64,000 nucleotides of DNA from Rossellomorea vietnamensis (GCF_001305855.1 NZ_LIXZ01000006.1:212828-276827); one strand, 5' to 3'. Shown: positions 1 through 8,444, counted from the stretch's first letter. Program-made: numbers and translations. The notes: a model not told the origin generated them from the sequence alone.

Positions 1-542
1 AACCCTTTCTCTTCCATTTCCTCCCGCTTGATTGATTTTCTTCCGCCTCCTGCCATGCGATCCCAGTATACACGCAGTGCTTCATAGGGGAGAAGGAAGA
101 CTTCTTCTGAGACGGAGAATCTTATAAGTACGAATGTGATGCCTTCCTGCTTATGGACATTTTCCATATGAAGAATCTGGTGTTCATGAAAATTTTGAAG
201 GGGGAATGAAGTCTTATTTTTCGTTTCCTTCGCTTCAAAGTCAATGTATCTTCCTTTGTAGACCCCGTTATAGTCTGTCGTTGACGGCTGCTTAAAGTAC
301 GCTTCCTTTATGACAGCGGCACTCCTTGAAGGATAGTGAACATCCACAATTTGAACCGGGGTGGGTTTTTTATGAATCACCGCTTTTTGAAACGTCAAGT
401 AATATTGATTCGTTTCATTGATATCTTCTTCCAGTGTCATCCCCCTGTTGCTATATGATATTTGTTTCGGTTTTGCCTTGGGCTTTTTTGAGGGTAATGT
501 CGCTTCCACATATTTCTTTCCATTGGGGTAATGGAATTTCAT
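1..542 (-). CDS. recU: Holliday junction resolvase RecU (C-terminus cut off by window edge)
   Basis: RecU cleaves Holliday junctions during recombinational repair and chromosome segregation. About 180 codons are present; the family is about 200 residues, so only the C-terminus lies outside. The N-terminus reads [11 protein letters not shown], followed by the [14 protein letters not shown] segment, then [20 protein letters not shown] carrying the nuclease-fold D, E and K residues. The ATG follows GAGGTGA with six bases of spacing. It diverges from yppC, as in B. subtilis, where the penicillin-binding protein gene ponA lies next to recU; that neighbour is out of view. Confidence 0.95.
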   Translation of the reverse strand, partial: MKFHYPNGKKYVEATLPSKKPKAKPKQISYSNRGMTLEEDINETNQYYLTFQKAVIHKKPTPVQIVDVHYPSRSAAVIKEAYFKQPSTTDYNGVYKGRYIDFEAKETKNKTSFPLQNFHEHQILHMENVHKQEGITFVLIRFSVSEEVFLLPYEALRVYWDRMAGGGRKSIKREEMEEKG

Positions 543-657
543 GGTAATTCACCTCGCAGACTAATCTATATCATAACAGAAACCACTCCATTTTGTGTGA
601 ATAATTGTTTACAAATCTCCTCACTCTAGGACTAGATGGGAAGGAGGGATAAAAAGG

Positions 658-1695
658 ATGAATAAATTCAGCAATACTTATCGCTTTTTACCCTATATAC
701 CTGAACTTAAACGTAGAAATGATTGGATTAAATGTGTAAATCAACTGGTGGATGAATACAATGAGGATAATATATCGCGCACCAAAGCTTATCAAGCATT
801 TTTTCTCCTTCATCCCGAGATCAAATGGTCTTTCCTGGCCGCTATGGTATCAAGGAATGCAGGGTGGAATATGACCGATTTGAAGGGGGAGATCTTCCCG
901 GGCCTTTTGAGCCGTAAGACATGCGACCTTCTATTTAAGACTTATGAAAGAGCGAATTGGAGCATCTTTCAGGATGCTTTTCCTCAACTCCTTCTCTATC
1001 ATTATTCGACGTTATATAAGAAGAAAATGTTTCATTTCCTTAAAGACTTTCACATCTCGCATTTTATGGAAGAAGAATGGAATCGGTTCTGGGAGGAGAG
1101 GGATGAAAGGAGATTGGTGCAGTCACTCATCATAAATGAACAGAACCTCATACAGGGACCGGTCATCGAACATGGGATTTATAAGAAAAAGGTGTTTGGC
1201 ACGTCGCTCTTCTTTATTGAAGATCACCTGCACTTCAGTTCCGTACTCTTCCCGACATTATATGGAGATCTTTACGGAGCAAGTGTACATGGTTTCAGAA
1301 AAGTTGATAATAGAATCAAGTTGGGAAATATCTTATTTGAGCTATTATTCCATCCTGATTACCATTGTATTTTTCTTGAGTTTGCATCGAAAGTAGAGCA
1401 TACAGGTTCAAGGACGGATTATGAACGATATTGCCATGGAGCACCTGATACGAATACACCTGTTCTAAAAAAGGCATACGGAGAAATATCACATAATTGG
1501 GGTCATCACACGGATTGGTCCGTGGACAAAACAATCGAGGAAACATGGTATAAAAGACAAGGTCTCCCGGAAGAGGTGATCATGACCAAGTGGTATTTCC
1601 ATAAGCAACGGCAGCTAAAAAAACTGGCAGTCGCAAAAAGGGCTTTCAAGAGGATATGGCCATGGCGAAAGAAAAAGAAGATGCGGACATCTTGA
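658..1695 (+). CDS. yppC: DUF2515 family protein YppC
   Basis: A 345-residue protein of the conserved Bacillaceae DUF2515 family, of unknown function. The sequence is rich in aromatic and basic residues, has no signal peptide or clear membrane segment, and ends in a very basic tail (RIWPWRKKKK). AAGGAGG lies eight bases before the ATG, so the start is secure. It diverges from recU, its partner in B. subtilis, and its stop codon lies inside the downstream terminator stem. The family assignment rests on recognised sequence and position; no activity can be inferred. Confidence 0.88.
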   Translation: MNKFSNTYRFLPYIPELKRRNDWIKCVNQLVDEYNEDNISRTKAYQAFFLLHPEIKWSFLAAMVSRNAGWNMTDLKGEIFPGLLSRKTCDLLFKTYERANWSIFQDAFPQLLLYHYSTLYKKKMFHFLKDFHISHFMEEEWNRFWEERDERRLVQSLIINEQNLIQGPVIEHGIYKKKVFGTSLFFIEDHLHFSSVLFPTLYGDLYGASVHGFRKVDNRIKLGNILFELLFHPDYHCIFLEFASKVEHTGSRTDYERYCHGAPDTNTPVLKKAYGEISHNWGHHTDWSVDKTIEETWYKRQGLPEEVIMTKWYFHKQRQLKKLAVAKRAFKRIWPWRKKKKMRTS

Positions 1696-1715
1696 TATGT
1701 CCGCATCTTCTTTTT
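1679..1715 (+). terminator. Terminator overlapping the yppC stop
   Basis: GATGCGGACAT pairs with ATGTCCGCATC around a six-base loop and is followed by a T-rich run. The yppC TGA sits in the loop, so the stem uses coding bases. Confidence 0.85.
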
Positions 1716-1750
1716 GAATTGGTCCGGGCAAAGCCCATCCGCTTTTTTAG

Positions 1751-1868
1751 TAGTCCAGCTCCGGGGCTTAGAGGCTCGAGGTCATAAGTCAAGAACACCA
1801 AAAAGGCAAAGGGCGCCTTTCCGGTGTTCTCGCCTTATGCTTGTCGCCTCTGAGCAAAGCCCCTCCGC
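1751..1868. repeat. Hairpin intergenic repeat, copy 1 of a tandem pair
   Basis: First of two direct copies about 125 bp apart. Shared blocks are TAGTCCAGCTCCGG, CTCGAGGTCATAAGTCAA, AAAAAGGCAAAGGGCGCC and CGCCTTATGCTTGTCG. The inner stem is GAACACC (1793-1799) with GGTGTTC (1823-1829). The outer stem is CTTAGAGGC with GCCTCTGAG. The motif resembles an intergenic repeat I know from many Bacillus-type genomes. I see no coding potential despite an open frame across it. Confidence 0.8.
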
Positions 1869-1875
1869 TTTCTTA

Positions 1876-1996
1876 GTAGTCCAGCTCCGGCGGCTAGACC
1901 CTCGAGGTCATAAGTCAAACCATCCAAAAAGGCAAAGGGCGCCTTTCCGGATGGTTCGCCTTATGCTTGTCGGGTCTGATCAAGCCGCCTCCGCTT
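1876..1996. repeat. Hairpin intergenic repeat, copy 2 of a tandem pair
   Basis: Same conserved blocks as copy 1, but the stems differ and stay paired: inner ACCATCC (1919-1925) with GGATGGT (1949-1955), outer AGACCC (1896-1901) with GGGTCT (1972-1977), plus GGCGGCT with AAGCCGCC at the base. It ends just before the sspM stop codon on the other strand and may also act as that gene's 3' structure. Confidence 0.8.
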
Positions 1997-1998
1997 TC

Positions 1999-2100
1999 TT
2001 ATGTCGAAGGTCTGTTTTCACCTTCTAGTTTGGGGTTGCCTTTGGATGCTTTGGTTTCGGCTGTTTGTTGTTTGCTTTGTTTGTTTTTAGGATTTTTCAT
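1999..2100 (-). CDS. sspM: Small acid-soluble spore protein M (SspM)
   Basis: A 33-residue, Lys/Gln/Asn-rich basic peptide beginning MKNPKNKQSKQQ and ending in GENRPST. The C-terminal NRPST, the length and the location between yppC and yppD match the minor spore protein SspM of B. subtilis. Minor SASPs accumulate in the forespore. The ATG follows GGAGGTG at a good distance. A candidate sigma-G promoter lies just upstream. Its 3' end abuts the tandem hairpin repeats. Confidence 0.87.
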   Translation of the reverse strand: MKNPKNKQSKQQTAETKASKGNPKLEGENRPST

Positions 2101-2119
2101 TGAGTAACACCTCCACCCA

Positions 2120-2150
2120 TAGTATTTTGAGTTTTGGTACCTTTTATTCA
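2120..2150 (-). promoter_or_regulatory. Candidate sigma-G promoter for sspM
   Basis: Read on the minus strand: TGAATA (2150-2145), an 18-base spacer, then AATACTA (2126-2120). This resembles the forespore sigma-G pattern, and sspM is expected to be a forespore gene. The predicted start falls very close to the ribosome-binding site, which lowers confidence. Confidence 0.4.
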
Positions 2151-2291
2151 GGAGCTGTCGAAACATCATTTTCTGCATGTCCTTTTTGCACTTTCTTTGG
2201 CGAAACGCTTCTAGTTTTGTCAGGGGGGAAGGGAAAGGAATGCGGACGGAGAATTACTGTATTAATCCAAAAAAAAGGTGGGAGGATTCAC

Positions 2292-2543
2292 ATGCTTCCA
2301 AAACAAGATATTATGTTAAAGTTAGCTGAAATCGAAGAGAGCCTCAATCAATTAGAACAGAGCCTGCATGACCGAATCTCAGTTGAAGAGCATGAAGGAT
2401 TGAGTACCCTATCCGATCAGATACAGAAAATGGACAATCACTTAAGCTCTGTGGAAAGAAACACAGGATCAAAATCCATCCTTAAGAATAGAGAAAAGTC
2501 CTATGTCTTACAAAAACTTGAATTATCCTTTAAGACGTCTTAA
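2292..2543 (+). CDS. yppD: YppD-like small protein
   Basis: An 83-residue soluble protein with heptad-like Leu/Ile spacing (MLKLAEIEESLNQLEQSLHD), suggesting coiled coil. The frame is open further upstream, but GGGAGG six bases before this ATG and the spore-gene context upstream support this start. The position between sspM and yppE matches B. subtilis yppD. Function unknown; the name comes mostly from synteny. Confidence 0.7.
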   Translation: MLPKQDIMLKLAEIEESLNQLEQSLHDRISVEEHEGLSTLSDQIQKMDNHLSSVERNTGSKSILKNREKSYVLQKLELSFKTS

Positions 2544-2557
2544 ACTGATTTTATAAG

Positions 2558-2587
2558 AAAGTAGCATGGTGCTACTTTTATTTTTTG
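2558..2587 (+). terminator. Terminator after yppD
   Basis: AAAGTAGCA and TGCTACTTT form a stem with a three-base loop, followed by TATTTTTT. Confidence 0.8.
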
Positions 2588-2613
2588 TCTAGATTTTTCA
2601 TGGAGGGCTTTTT

Positions 2614-2970
2614 TTGAAGGAATTGAAAGAAGTAACTGAAGAGCTTCTCGTACTGGTCGAGAGGATGATGAATGAATATAAAAGCAGGCGCGAGTCAGGT
2701 GAAAAAGGGGAATTTTACAGTGAAGTGAAGCCCTTTGCTGATGAAGTAAAAGAAAAGAATGATCGCTGGAAGGACTTGTCCCTGAATTGGATTAAAGAGT
2801 GTAAACCGAAGCATATCCATTTTCCTCAGATTATCAATACTTTCGACAATATTGAAATGTTATCGGTCCATTGCTTCTTTCCTGAGTCCAGTTACAACCG
2901 GTTCATCAGCCATTACCAATCTGTTTCGTACGTTCTTGGAACAGAGCTCGATGAACTGAAAGAAAAATAA
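2614..2970 (+). CDS. yppE: DUF1798 family protein YppE
   Basis: A 118-residue, mostly helical, charged soluble protein of the YppE/DUF1798 family, known only from Bacillaceae and of unknown function. It starts at TTG, six bases after GGAGGG. The central segment KPKHIHFPQIINTFDNIEML and the YNRFISHYQSVSYVL stretch are what I recognise. It is a single-gene unit ending in a strong terminator shared with the convergent yppF. Confidence 0.82.
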   Translation: MKELKEVTEELLVLVERMMNEYKSRRESGEKGEFYSEVKPFADEVKEKNDRWKDLSLNWIKECKPKHIHFPQIINTFDNIEMLSVHCFFPESSYNRFISHYQSVSYVLGTELDELKEK

Positions 2971-2998
2971 GAGGCTGCCCTTGGCAGCCTCTTTCTTA
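2969..2998. terminator. Bidirectional terminator between yppE and yppF
   Basis: GAGGCTGCC (2971-2979) pairs with GGCAGCCTC (2983-2991) over a three-base loop, with A-rich sequence before it and T-rich sequence after. Confidence 0.85.
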
Positions 2999-3178
2999 TG
3001 GAGTTGAAATCGCGTTTTCTTCTAGTGTATTGATCTCTTTCGCTAACCCTTTGTAGTGATGAAAGGAGATTTCATTTGAAATATAAAGTTTTTTAGCCAG
3101 TGTAAGAAGTTCTTGTTGGTCGGTTGCTTGATACTGTTTATTGCTTTCATATCTTTTCAGCAATTCGTTAAGGTCCAT
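2996..3178 (-). CDS. yppF: YppF family small protein
   Basis: A 60-residue soluble helical protein beginning MDLNELLKRYESNKQY. A longer frame exists, but GGGAGG seven bases before this ATG fixes the start. The position, convergent to yppE and divergent from yppG, and the size match YppF of B. subtilis. Function unknown. Confidence 0.75.
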   Translation of the reverse strand: MDLNELLKRYESNKQYQATDQQELLTLAKKLYISNEISFHHYKGLAKEINTLEENAISTP

Positions 3179-3332
3179 CTTGATTCCTCCCAATACACAT
3201 ATTTCATATGAATGATGATAGCTCTCTATCTACCTTCATCCTATCATAGAAAACCCTTTCTTTAAGTTGTAAGAATAGTGTAACTTCCGACAATTTTCTC
3301 AGGGGTTGTCGAAAGATCTTAATGGGTTCTTT

Positions 3333-3360
3333 CACCATTTTTCCGTATGTACATAAAGTA
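3333..3360 (+). promoter_or_regulatory. Candidate sigma-K promoter for yppG
   Basis: CACC at 3333-3336, a 15-base spacer, then CATAAAGTA (3352-3360), matching the late mother-cell pattern AC...CATANNNTA. It sits 30 bases upstream of a coat protein gene. Confidence 0.45.
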
Positions 3361-3390
3361 TAGTAACCACGAACAGTAGGGGGGCTAAGT

Positions 3391-3888
3391 ATGAATTCTT
3401 CACCTTATTCGAGACAGATGCGATATCAGCCATACCCATATCACCATTCTCAGACTCAGAATATGGTTCCGTTGGTGAACTATCCTTTACACGGGATGAG
3501 ACCGCCGAATTATGGACCTTATCAACCCAATTATTTACCACAGCCGGATGGACCATTCACAGGTGGCGGGGGGCAGATAAACCAATATCAGCAGATGAAT
3601 CAACCTCAGCAGATGAATCCATATTTTGAAAATCCTCTTCAGCACAAAGAATACAATCCATATCAAATGAAAGCGATGGAACAGCAGTCATACGCGAATC
3701 CCTACCCGAAAGCCTCTTTTATGGCGAAACCTTCTTCAGGTGGGGTAAGCGGGATCATGAACTCCTTTAAGTCGCAGGACGGATCGTTGGATTTCAACAA
3801 AATGATGAATACGACAGGACAAATGATGGGTGCCATCAATCAGGTTTCCTCTCTTGTAAAAGGCTTAGGCGGGATATTTAAATTCTAG
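3391..3888 (+). CDS. yppG: Spore coat protein YppG
   Basis: A 165-residue low-complexity protein rich in Pro, Tyr, Asn, Gln and Met (YPYHH, PYQPNYLPQ, repeated QQMN). It ends with a hydrophobic/Gly segment (MMGAINQVSSLVKGLGGIFKF) like that of the YppG coat-protein family. It is deposited in the spore coat by the mother cell. AGGGGGG precedes the ATG. The composition is typical of cross-linked coat proteins; no enzyme motif is present. A candidate sigma-K promoter lies upstream and a strong terminator downstream. Confidence 0.85.
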   Translation: MNSSPYSRQMRYQPYPYHHSQTQNMVPLVNYPLHGMRPPNYGPYQPNYLPQPDGPFTGGGGQINQYQQMNQPQQMNPYFENPLQHKEYNPYQMKAMEQQSYANPYPKASFMAKPSSGGVSGIMNSFKSQDGSLDFNKMMNTTGQMMGAINQVSSLVKGLGGIFKF

Positions 3889-3891
3889 ACC

Positions 3892-3927
3892 AAAAAGGAG
3901 CTGCACTCCCGCAGCTCCTTTTTCATT
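3892..3927. terminator. Bidirectional terminator between yppG and the Hsp20 gene
   Basis: AAAAAGGAGCTGC (3892-3904) pairs with GCAGCTCCTTTTT (3911-3923), giving A/T runs on both sides. Confidence 0.9.
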
Positions 3928-4376
3928 TATTCAATTGGTATTCGCTTCCCTGATTCCTTGTTCACTTTTACTGTTAATAAACCATCTTTATAAGAAGCCT
4001 TCACATTCTTTTCATTAACAAGCCTTGGAAATGAAACAGTTCTACTGCTTTTTCTCATGGATTGCTTCCTTTTGATTGTCTGGTGCTTTTCATTTTCTTC
4101 TGAATATATTTCTTTATGGGTCACTGAAATCGTGATGTACTGTGGGAACACATCGAGTTGTATTTGCTCTTTATTTACACCGGGAAGTTCCGCAGTGACG
4201 AGATAATGATCATCTAGTTCAGTCAGTTCAACCGGGAATGAACCAAAAGGGTTCGCAGAGGACGTGAAGAATTCATCGATACTTTGTAACATTCCTTTCA
4301 TCGGCCTTTCATGAAAGAATTCATTCATGGTATGCATCAGGTCACCAAAACCGCCTTTGTTTGAATCCTTGGACAT
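3927..4376 (-). CDS. Hsp20/alpha-crystallin family protein
   Basis: A 149-residue small heat-shock-type protein. After a Met/Phe-rich N-terminus, the alpha-crystallin beta-sandwich runs from about residue 47 (FPVELTELDDHYLVTAELPG) to KASYKDGLLTVKV, the canonical G-x-L motif near the C-terminus. It ends with an IPIE tail resembling the I-x-I dimer-linking motif. Such proteins hold unfolding clients without ATP; some Bacillus members (CotM, CotP) are coat proteins, and the neighbouring yppG makes that possible here. AAAGGAG precedes the ATG. Confidence 0.85.
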   Translation of the reverse strand: MSKDSNKGGFGDLMHTMNEFFHERPMKGMLQSIDEFFTSSANPFGSFPVELTELDDHYLVTAELPGVNKEQIQLDVFPQYITISVTHKEIYSEENEKHQTIKRKQSMRKSSRTVSFPRLVNEKNVKASYKDGLLTVKVNKESGKRIPIE

Positions 4377-4552
4377 GGGGATGCTCCTTTCACAAGAAAC
4401 GTATTCATACTAGCCTATGTCCGACTAAAGAAAATGTGCATTTGTCCTATGAAACCAATCGATAAAAAAGGGGGGAGAGTGACTCTTCGCTCAGCTCTTT
4501 CATTTTTTTGAAAAAGGATGAATATGGAAAGGTGGTTTTTTTACTTTAGTTT

Positions 4553-4566
4553 CGAACATAGATTCG
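4553..4566. promoter_or_regulatory. Weak LexA-like half-palindrome upstream of mrfA
   Basis: CGAAC-ATAG-ATTCG has one mismatch from the palindromic core GAAC-N4-GTTC used by Bacillus LexA, and three from the full 14-base consensus. It abuts a TAAAAT that could be the mrfA -10 element. Confidence 0.25.
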
Positions 4567-4584
4567 GTAAAATGAGTAGTAGAG

Positions 4585-6858
4585 GTGATAGAGGTGTTCA
4601 AGAGAAATAACCTTCAGCAGTTGATTGAATATTTTAAGAACGATCCGGATTTCAATAAACAGATAATTCATTGGCATACCATTGATGAAAAACCTGCCCA
4701 ATTGGTAGAATTGCCATTTGAAATAGATGAAAGAATTAAAGAAGCATTGCACAAGAGAGGGATGGAAAAGCTTTATACCCATCAACATTCAGCTTTCCAG
4801 CTGGCAATGGAAGGGAAAAGCTTCACGGCCGTCACACCAACCGCTTCCGGTAAGACGCTTTGCTATAATCTCCCTGTGCTTCAAACCATTTTGAATAATC
4901 CTGATTCCCGTGCCTTATACATTTTCCCAACGAAGGCACTTGCACAGGATCAGAAGAGTGAGCTGAACGAAATCATCGCAGAAGCCGAGGTTTCCATCAA
5001 CAGCTATACATATGACGGTGACACGTCTGCAAATATCCGTCAAAAGGTGAGGAAAGCGGGGCATATCGTCATCACGAATCCTGATATGCTGCATTCAGCT
5101 ATCCTCCCTCATCATACGAAGTGGGTGTCCCTATTTGAGAACCTGAAATATGTCATTATCGATGAACTTCATATATATAGAGGGGTGTTTGGCTCCCATG
5201 TCAGCAATGTGATCAGAAGATTGAAACGCATTTGTGAATTCTATGGGGCCTCACCCGTATTCATCTGTACATCTGCAACGATCGCCAACCCAAAAGAACT
5301 GGCGGAGCAATTGACGGGAACGGAAATGAATTTAATAGAGAATAACGGGGCGCCAAGTGCAAAGAAACATTTCGTCTTCTACAATCCACCCATCGTCAAT
5401 AAACCTCTCAATATCCGACGGAGCGCGACGCTCGAGGTGAGGAGGATCGCTGGCGAACTATTGAAAAATAAGGTGCAAACCATCATATTTGCGAGAAGCA
5501 GGGTAAGGGTGGAAATCATTCTTACGTACTTACAGGAGTTGGTGAAAGGTCAATTAGGTCCGAAATCCATCAGGGGTTATCGGGGCGGGTACCTTCCCAC
5601 CCAGCGAAGGGAAATTGAGAAAGGCTTAAGGCAGGGTGACATATACGGGGTTGTCAGCACAAATGCCCTTGAATTAGGTGTCGATATCGGACAATTGCAA
5701 GTATGCATCATGACTGGATATCCCGGGACGATCGCAAGCGCCTGGCAGCAGGCAGGAAGAGCGGGAAGAAGACATGGGGAGTCCTTGGTCATCATGGTGG
5801 CGAGCTCCAGTCCACTGGATCAATTCATCATCGAACATCCCGATTATTTCTTTGAGCAGACCCCTGAAACCGCGCGGATCAATCCTGATAATTTAATCAT
5901 TCTCATTGATCATATCAAGTGTGCGGCTTACGAGCTCCCATTCAGGGAAGGGGAGCAATTTGGAAGACATGAAATGGAAGATATACTGGAATTTCTCGTA
6001 GAAGAGCGGGTCGTTCATAAAAATGGTGATAAGTGGTATTGGATGAACGATGTTTTCCCGGCACATAACATCAGCCTTCGCTCGGCGTCACAGGAGAATG
6101 TCATCATCATCGATCAAACCGATATTTCATCCGTGAAGGTCATTGGGGAAATGGACCGTTTCTCTGCCATGACGTTATTGCATGATGAAGCGATATATTT
6201 ACATCAGGGTGTTCAGTTTCAGGTTGAAAAGCTCGATTGGGAAGAAAAGAAGGCGTTTGTACGAGAGGTCGATGTCGATTATTTTACGGATGCCAATCTA
6301 GCTGTACAATTAAGGGTACTTGAAACCGACAAAATGAGAGAATCGGACATGTTCGATGTGGCGTACGGGGATGTAACCGTTCAAGCGATGGCCACGATAT
6401 TCAAGAAAATAAAATTCGACACCCATGAAAATATCGGTTCAGGACCGATTCATCTTCCTGAAGAAGAGCTCCATACGAGCTCAAGCTGGATATCGTTAAA
6501 AGACGCGGCCGCTTTCAGTCAGGAACGACTTGAAGAGGGGCTTATCGGGGTTTCCCAAAGCCTGAAATCGATCATCCCTCTATTTGTCATGTGTGACCCA
6601 AGCGACATTTTCGTTGTGCCACAAATCAAGGCCGCCCATAATGAGCTGCCCACCATCTTTATTTACGACCGGTATCCCGGCGGAATCGGACTCAGTGAAA
6701 AAGTATATGAACAGATAGAGAAGATTCTTCTTGAGACATCTTCCATGATTGAACGATGTCCATGTCAAAACGGCTGTCCGTCCTGCATCGGTATGGAGCA
6801 TTCTATGGAGACTGCCAAACTCGATTCATTGAAACTTCTTCGTCAGTTCCTTCAATGA
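4585..6858 (+). CDS. mrfA: DNA repair helicase MrfA (DEAD/DEAH-type with DUF1998)
   Basis: A 757-residue superfamily 2 helicase. Motif I is TPTASGKT (84-91), motif II is DELH (193-196), and motif VI lies in QQAGRAGRR. The C-terminal DUF1998/MZB zinc-binding motif is C725-P-C727...C731-P-S-C734. In B. subtilis MrfA (YprA) works with the nuclease MrfB to excise mitomycin C adducts independently of UvrABC. The start is GTG 4585; GTG 4594 is an alternative. mrfB follows 22 bases later, so they form an operon. The sequence is very close to B. subtilis YprA throughout. Confidence 0.95.
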   Translation: MIEVFKRNNLQQLIEYFKNDPDFNKQIIHWHTIDEKPAQLVELPFEIDERIKEALHKRGMEKLYTHQHSAFQLAMEGKSFTAVTPTASGKTLCYNLPVLQTILNNPDSRALYIFPTKALAQDQKSELNEIIAEAEVSINSYTYDGDTSANIRQKVRKAGHIVITNPDMLHSAILPHHTKWVSLFENLKYVIIDELHIYRGVFGSHVSNVIRRLKRICEFYGASPVFICTSATIANPKELAEQLTGTEMNLIENNGAPSAKKHFVFYNPPIVNKPLNIRRSATLEVRRIAGELLKNKVQTIIFARSRVRVEIILTYLQELVKGQLGPKSIRGYRGGYLPTQRREIEKGLRQGDIYGVVSTNALELGVDIGQLQVCIMTGYPGTIASAWQQAGRAGRRHGESLVIMVASSSPLDQFIIEHPDYFFEQTPETARINPDNLIILIDHIKCAAYELPFREGEQFGRHEMEDILEFLVEERVVHKNGDKWYWMNDVFPAHNISLRSASQENVIIIDQTDISSVKVIGEMDRFSAMTLLHDEAIYLHQGVQFQVEKLDWEEKKAFVREVDVDYFTDANLAVQLRVLETDKMRESDMFDVAYGDVTVQAMATIFKKIKFDTHENIGSGPIHLPEEELHTSSSWISLKDAAAFSQERLEEGLIGVSQSLKSIIPLFVMCDPSDIFVVPQIKAAHNELPTIFIYDRYPGGIGLSEKVYEQIEKILLETSSMIERCPCQNGCPSCIGMEHSMETAKLDSLKLLRQFLQ

Positions 6859-6880
6859 AAAATGGAAGGAGGGAACCGGG

Positions 6881-8173
6881 ATGTCTTTGAAAAATAAATT
6901 AACAAGAATGAAAAAGCATATTATCCGGGAAGAGGAAGGGGAGCCTGCAGCGCAATCGGAAGACCATTCATCGGATCTGCCTTTTTGGGATCTATGGAAA
7001 GAAAATGGAACGACTGCGTATTATATTGATGATGATTTCTGCCTGGTAAAGGAAAAGCGTTATCCCATTCATCACCAACATGGTGATTACACGTTTAAAG
7101 ATTTTATAAAAGCCGTAGAGGCATGGCAGGGGTTTACAGGCGATCATCCCTTGTCTTCTAAGGGGCTTCACCATGAAGATTTGTTTTTTTTCGATACGGA
7201 AACGACCGGACTCGGCGGAGGGGTAGGAAATACCATCTTTCTATTGGGACATGGCAGGGTAACGGATACAGAAGTGATCGTGACCCAGCACTTCCTGCCA
7301 CAGCCGGGAAGTGAGATCCCTTTGTATCACAGCTTCTTGAGCAATGTAGATTACAATACGCTTGTCACGTACAACGGAAAGGCATTTGATTGGCCTCAGG
7401 TCAAGACAAGGCATACCCTTATTAAAGACCATGTACCAAAACTGCCTGCATTTGGCCATTTCGACCTTTACCACGGTTCCAGAAGACTCTTTAAACATAA
7501 ATTGGACTCCGTCAAGCTCATAAACGTCGAACGGAATATCCTTGGGTTTAATAGAGTAGATGATGTACCCGGGTACCTTGCTCCGATGATTTATTTCGAT
7601 TATATCGAGCGAAAAGATCCTGAAGGTATCTTCAAGGTCATGACCCACAACGAACTGGATATCTTATCCCTCATCACGCTTTATACTCACCTGACGTTCC
7701 AACTCCTGAACGTTCATGAAAAGGCGACCGGGCATGAACGGTTCGAAGTCGGCAGATGGCTCGAATATACAGGTAACAGGAAAATAGCGAGGGAACGCTA
7801 CGAGGAAATCATTAAAGAGGATCATGACCCAAACTTTAAGGCAGTACATCAGCTTGCCCTTCAATATAAAAAAGAAAAGCAGGAGGAAAAGGCAATTGAG
7901 TTGTGGGAAGGCATCCATAAAAATGCACCTGTTCCCATACGGAAAGCTGTTCTGTTGGAATTGGCAAAATTGTATGAGCACAAAACGAAAGACCTAGAGC
8001 GGGCTCTGGAGATGTGCAATCGACTTTTGGCCTTGACTGATGAAACGGTGGAAACGAAAGATAAGCACCTCAAAATAATAGGGAATCTGAATCATCGCAA
8101 GTCACGGATAGAGGATAAATTAGACAAAAATACAGGTTTTCTTTCCCGGAGGAGCAAAGAGAAAAATTTATAG
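6881..8173 (+). CDS. mrfB: Exonuclease MrfB (DEDD nuclease with TPR region)
   Basis: A 430-residue partner of MrfA. The RNase H-like DnaQ fold contains FFDTETTGLGGG (D105, E107), later VTYNGKAFDWPQVKTR, and a final Asp in THNELDILSL. The C-terminal third is TPR-like (ARERYEEIIKEDHDPNFKA, LERALEMCNRLLAL). B. subtilis MrfB (YprB) is a metal-dependent DNA exonuclease acting after MrfA. AAGGAGGG precedes the ATG. No clear terminator follows. Confidence 0.93.
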   Translation: MSLKNKLTRMKKHIIREEEGEPAAQSEDHSSDLPFWDLWKENGTTAYYIDDDFCLVKEKRYPIHHQHGDYTFKDFIKAVEAWQGFTGDHPLSSKGLHHEDLFFFDTETTGLGGGVGNTIFLLGHGRVTDTEVIVTQHFLPQPGSEIPLYHSFLSNVDYNTLVTYNGKAFDWPQVKTRHTLIKDHVPKLPAFGHFDLYHGSRRLFKHKLDSVKLINVERNILGFNRVDDVPGYLAPMIYFDYIERKDPEGIFKVMTHNELDILSLITLYTHLTFQLLNVHEKATGHERFEVGRWLEYTGNRKIARERYEEIIKEDHDPNFKAVHQLALQYKKEKQEEKAIELWEGIHKNAPVPIRKAVLLELAKLYEHKTKDLERALEMCNRLLALTDETVETKDKHLKIIGNLNHRKSRIEDKLDKNTGFLSRRSKEKNL

Positions 8174-8278
8174 TGAGAAAGTGGTTCCATCTCCTTATTT
8201 TTATATTGAGAATTTTCTAAAGTAGATGTAAAATGAATAATTGTGTTGAAAATTTTTAACTAAAAAAGGAATGATGAA

Positions 8279-8374
8279 ATGAACCGTGCAATCTTAATTT
8301 TGTTCTTTGTCGTCATTGGTTTAACAGCCTTTGTTTTTACCAATTATTCACAAAGTTTATATAGCTTAATGTAA
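8279..8374 (+). CDS. Small single-span membrane protein, 31 residues
   Basis: MNRAILILFFVVIGLTAF starts a peptide that is almost wholly one hydrophobic helix, with a short polar tail (TNYSQSLYSLM). AAAAAGGA lies eight bases before the ATG. It lies between mrfB and cotD and is too short for standard gene callers. I do not recognise a family. A real ribosome-binding site and a clean membrane helix support it. Confidence 0.55.
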   Translation: MNRAILILFFVVIGLTAFVFTNYSQSLYSLM

Positions 8375-8415
8375 GCCTTCGAAAATAACTTCCTAAAAAT
8401 AGGTATTTTCATTAG

Positions 8416-8444
8416 TACATGTACCCTCTCTATTTCATAGGCTA
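8416..8444 (+). promoter_or_regulatory. Candidate sigma-K promoter for cotD
   Basis: TACA (8416-8419), a 16-base spacer, then CATAGGCTA (8436-8444), fitting AC...CATANNNTA. cotD of B. subtilis is known to be transcribed by sigma-K. Confidence 0.6.

Noticed and set aside
1751-1996. CRISPR-like repetition
   Set aside because: Only two copies, about 120 bases each, without unique spacers of constant length or cas genes.
1714-2028. A 104-codon open frame across the tandem repeats
   Set aside because: It only reads through two copies of the same hairpin repeat (note the duplicated SPSAFLVVQLR), and has no ribosome-binding site or known homolog.
2100-2291. Extending yppD upstream by 64 codons
   Set aside because: The added peptide is non-conserved, overlaps the sspM promoter region, and a far better ribosome-binding site precedes ATG 2292.
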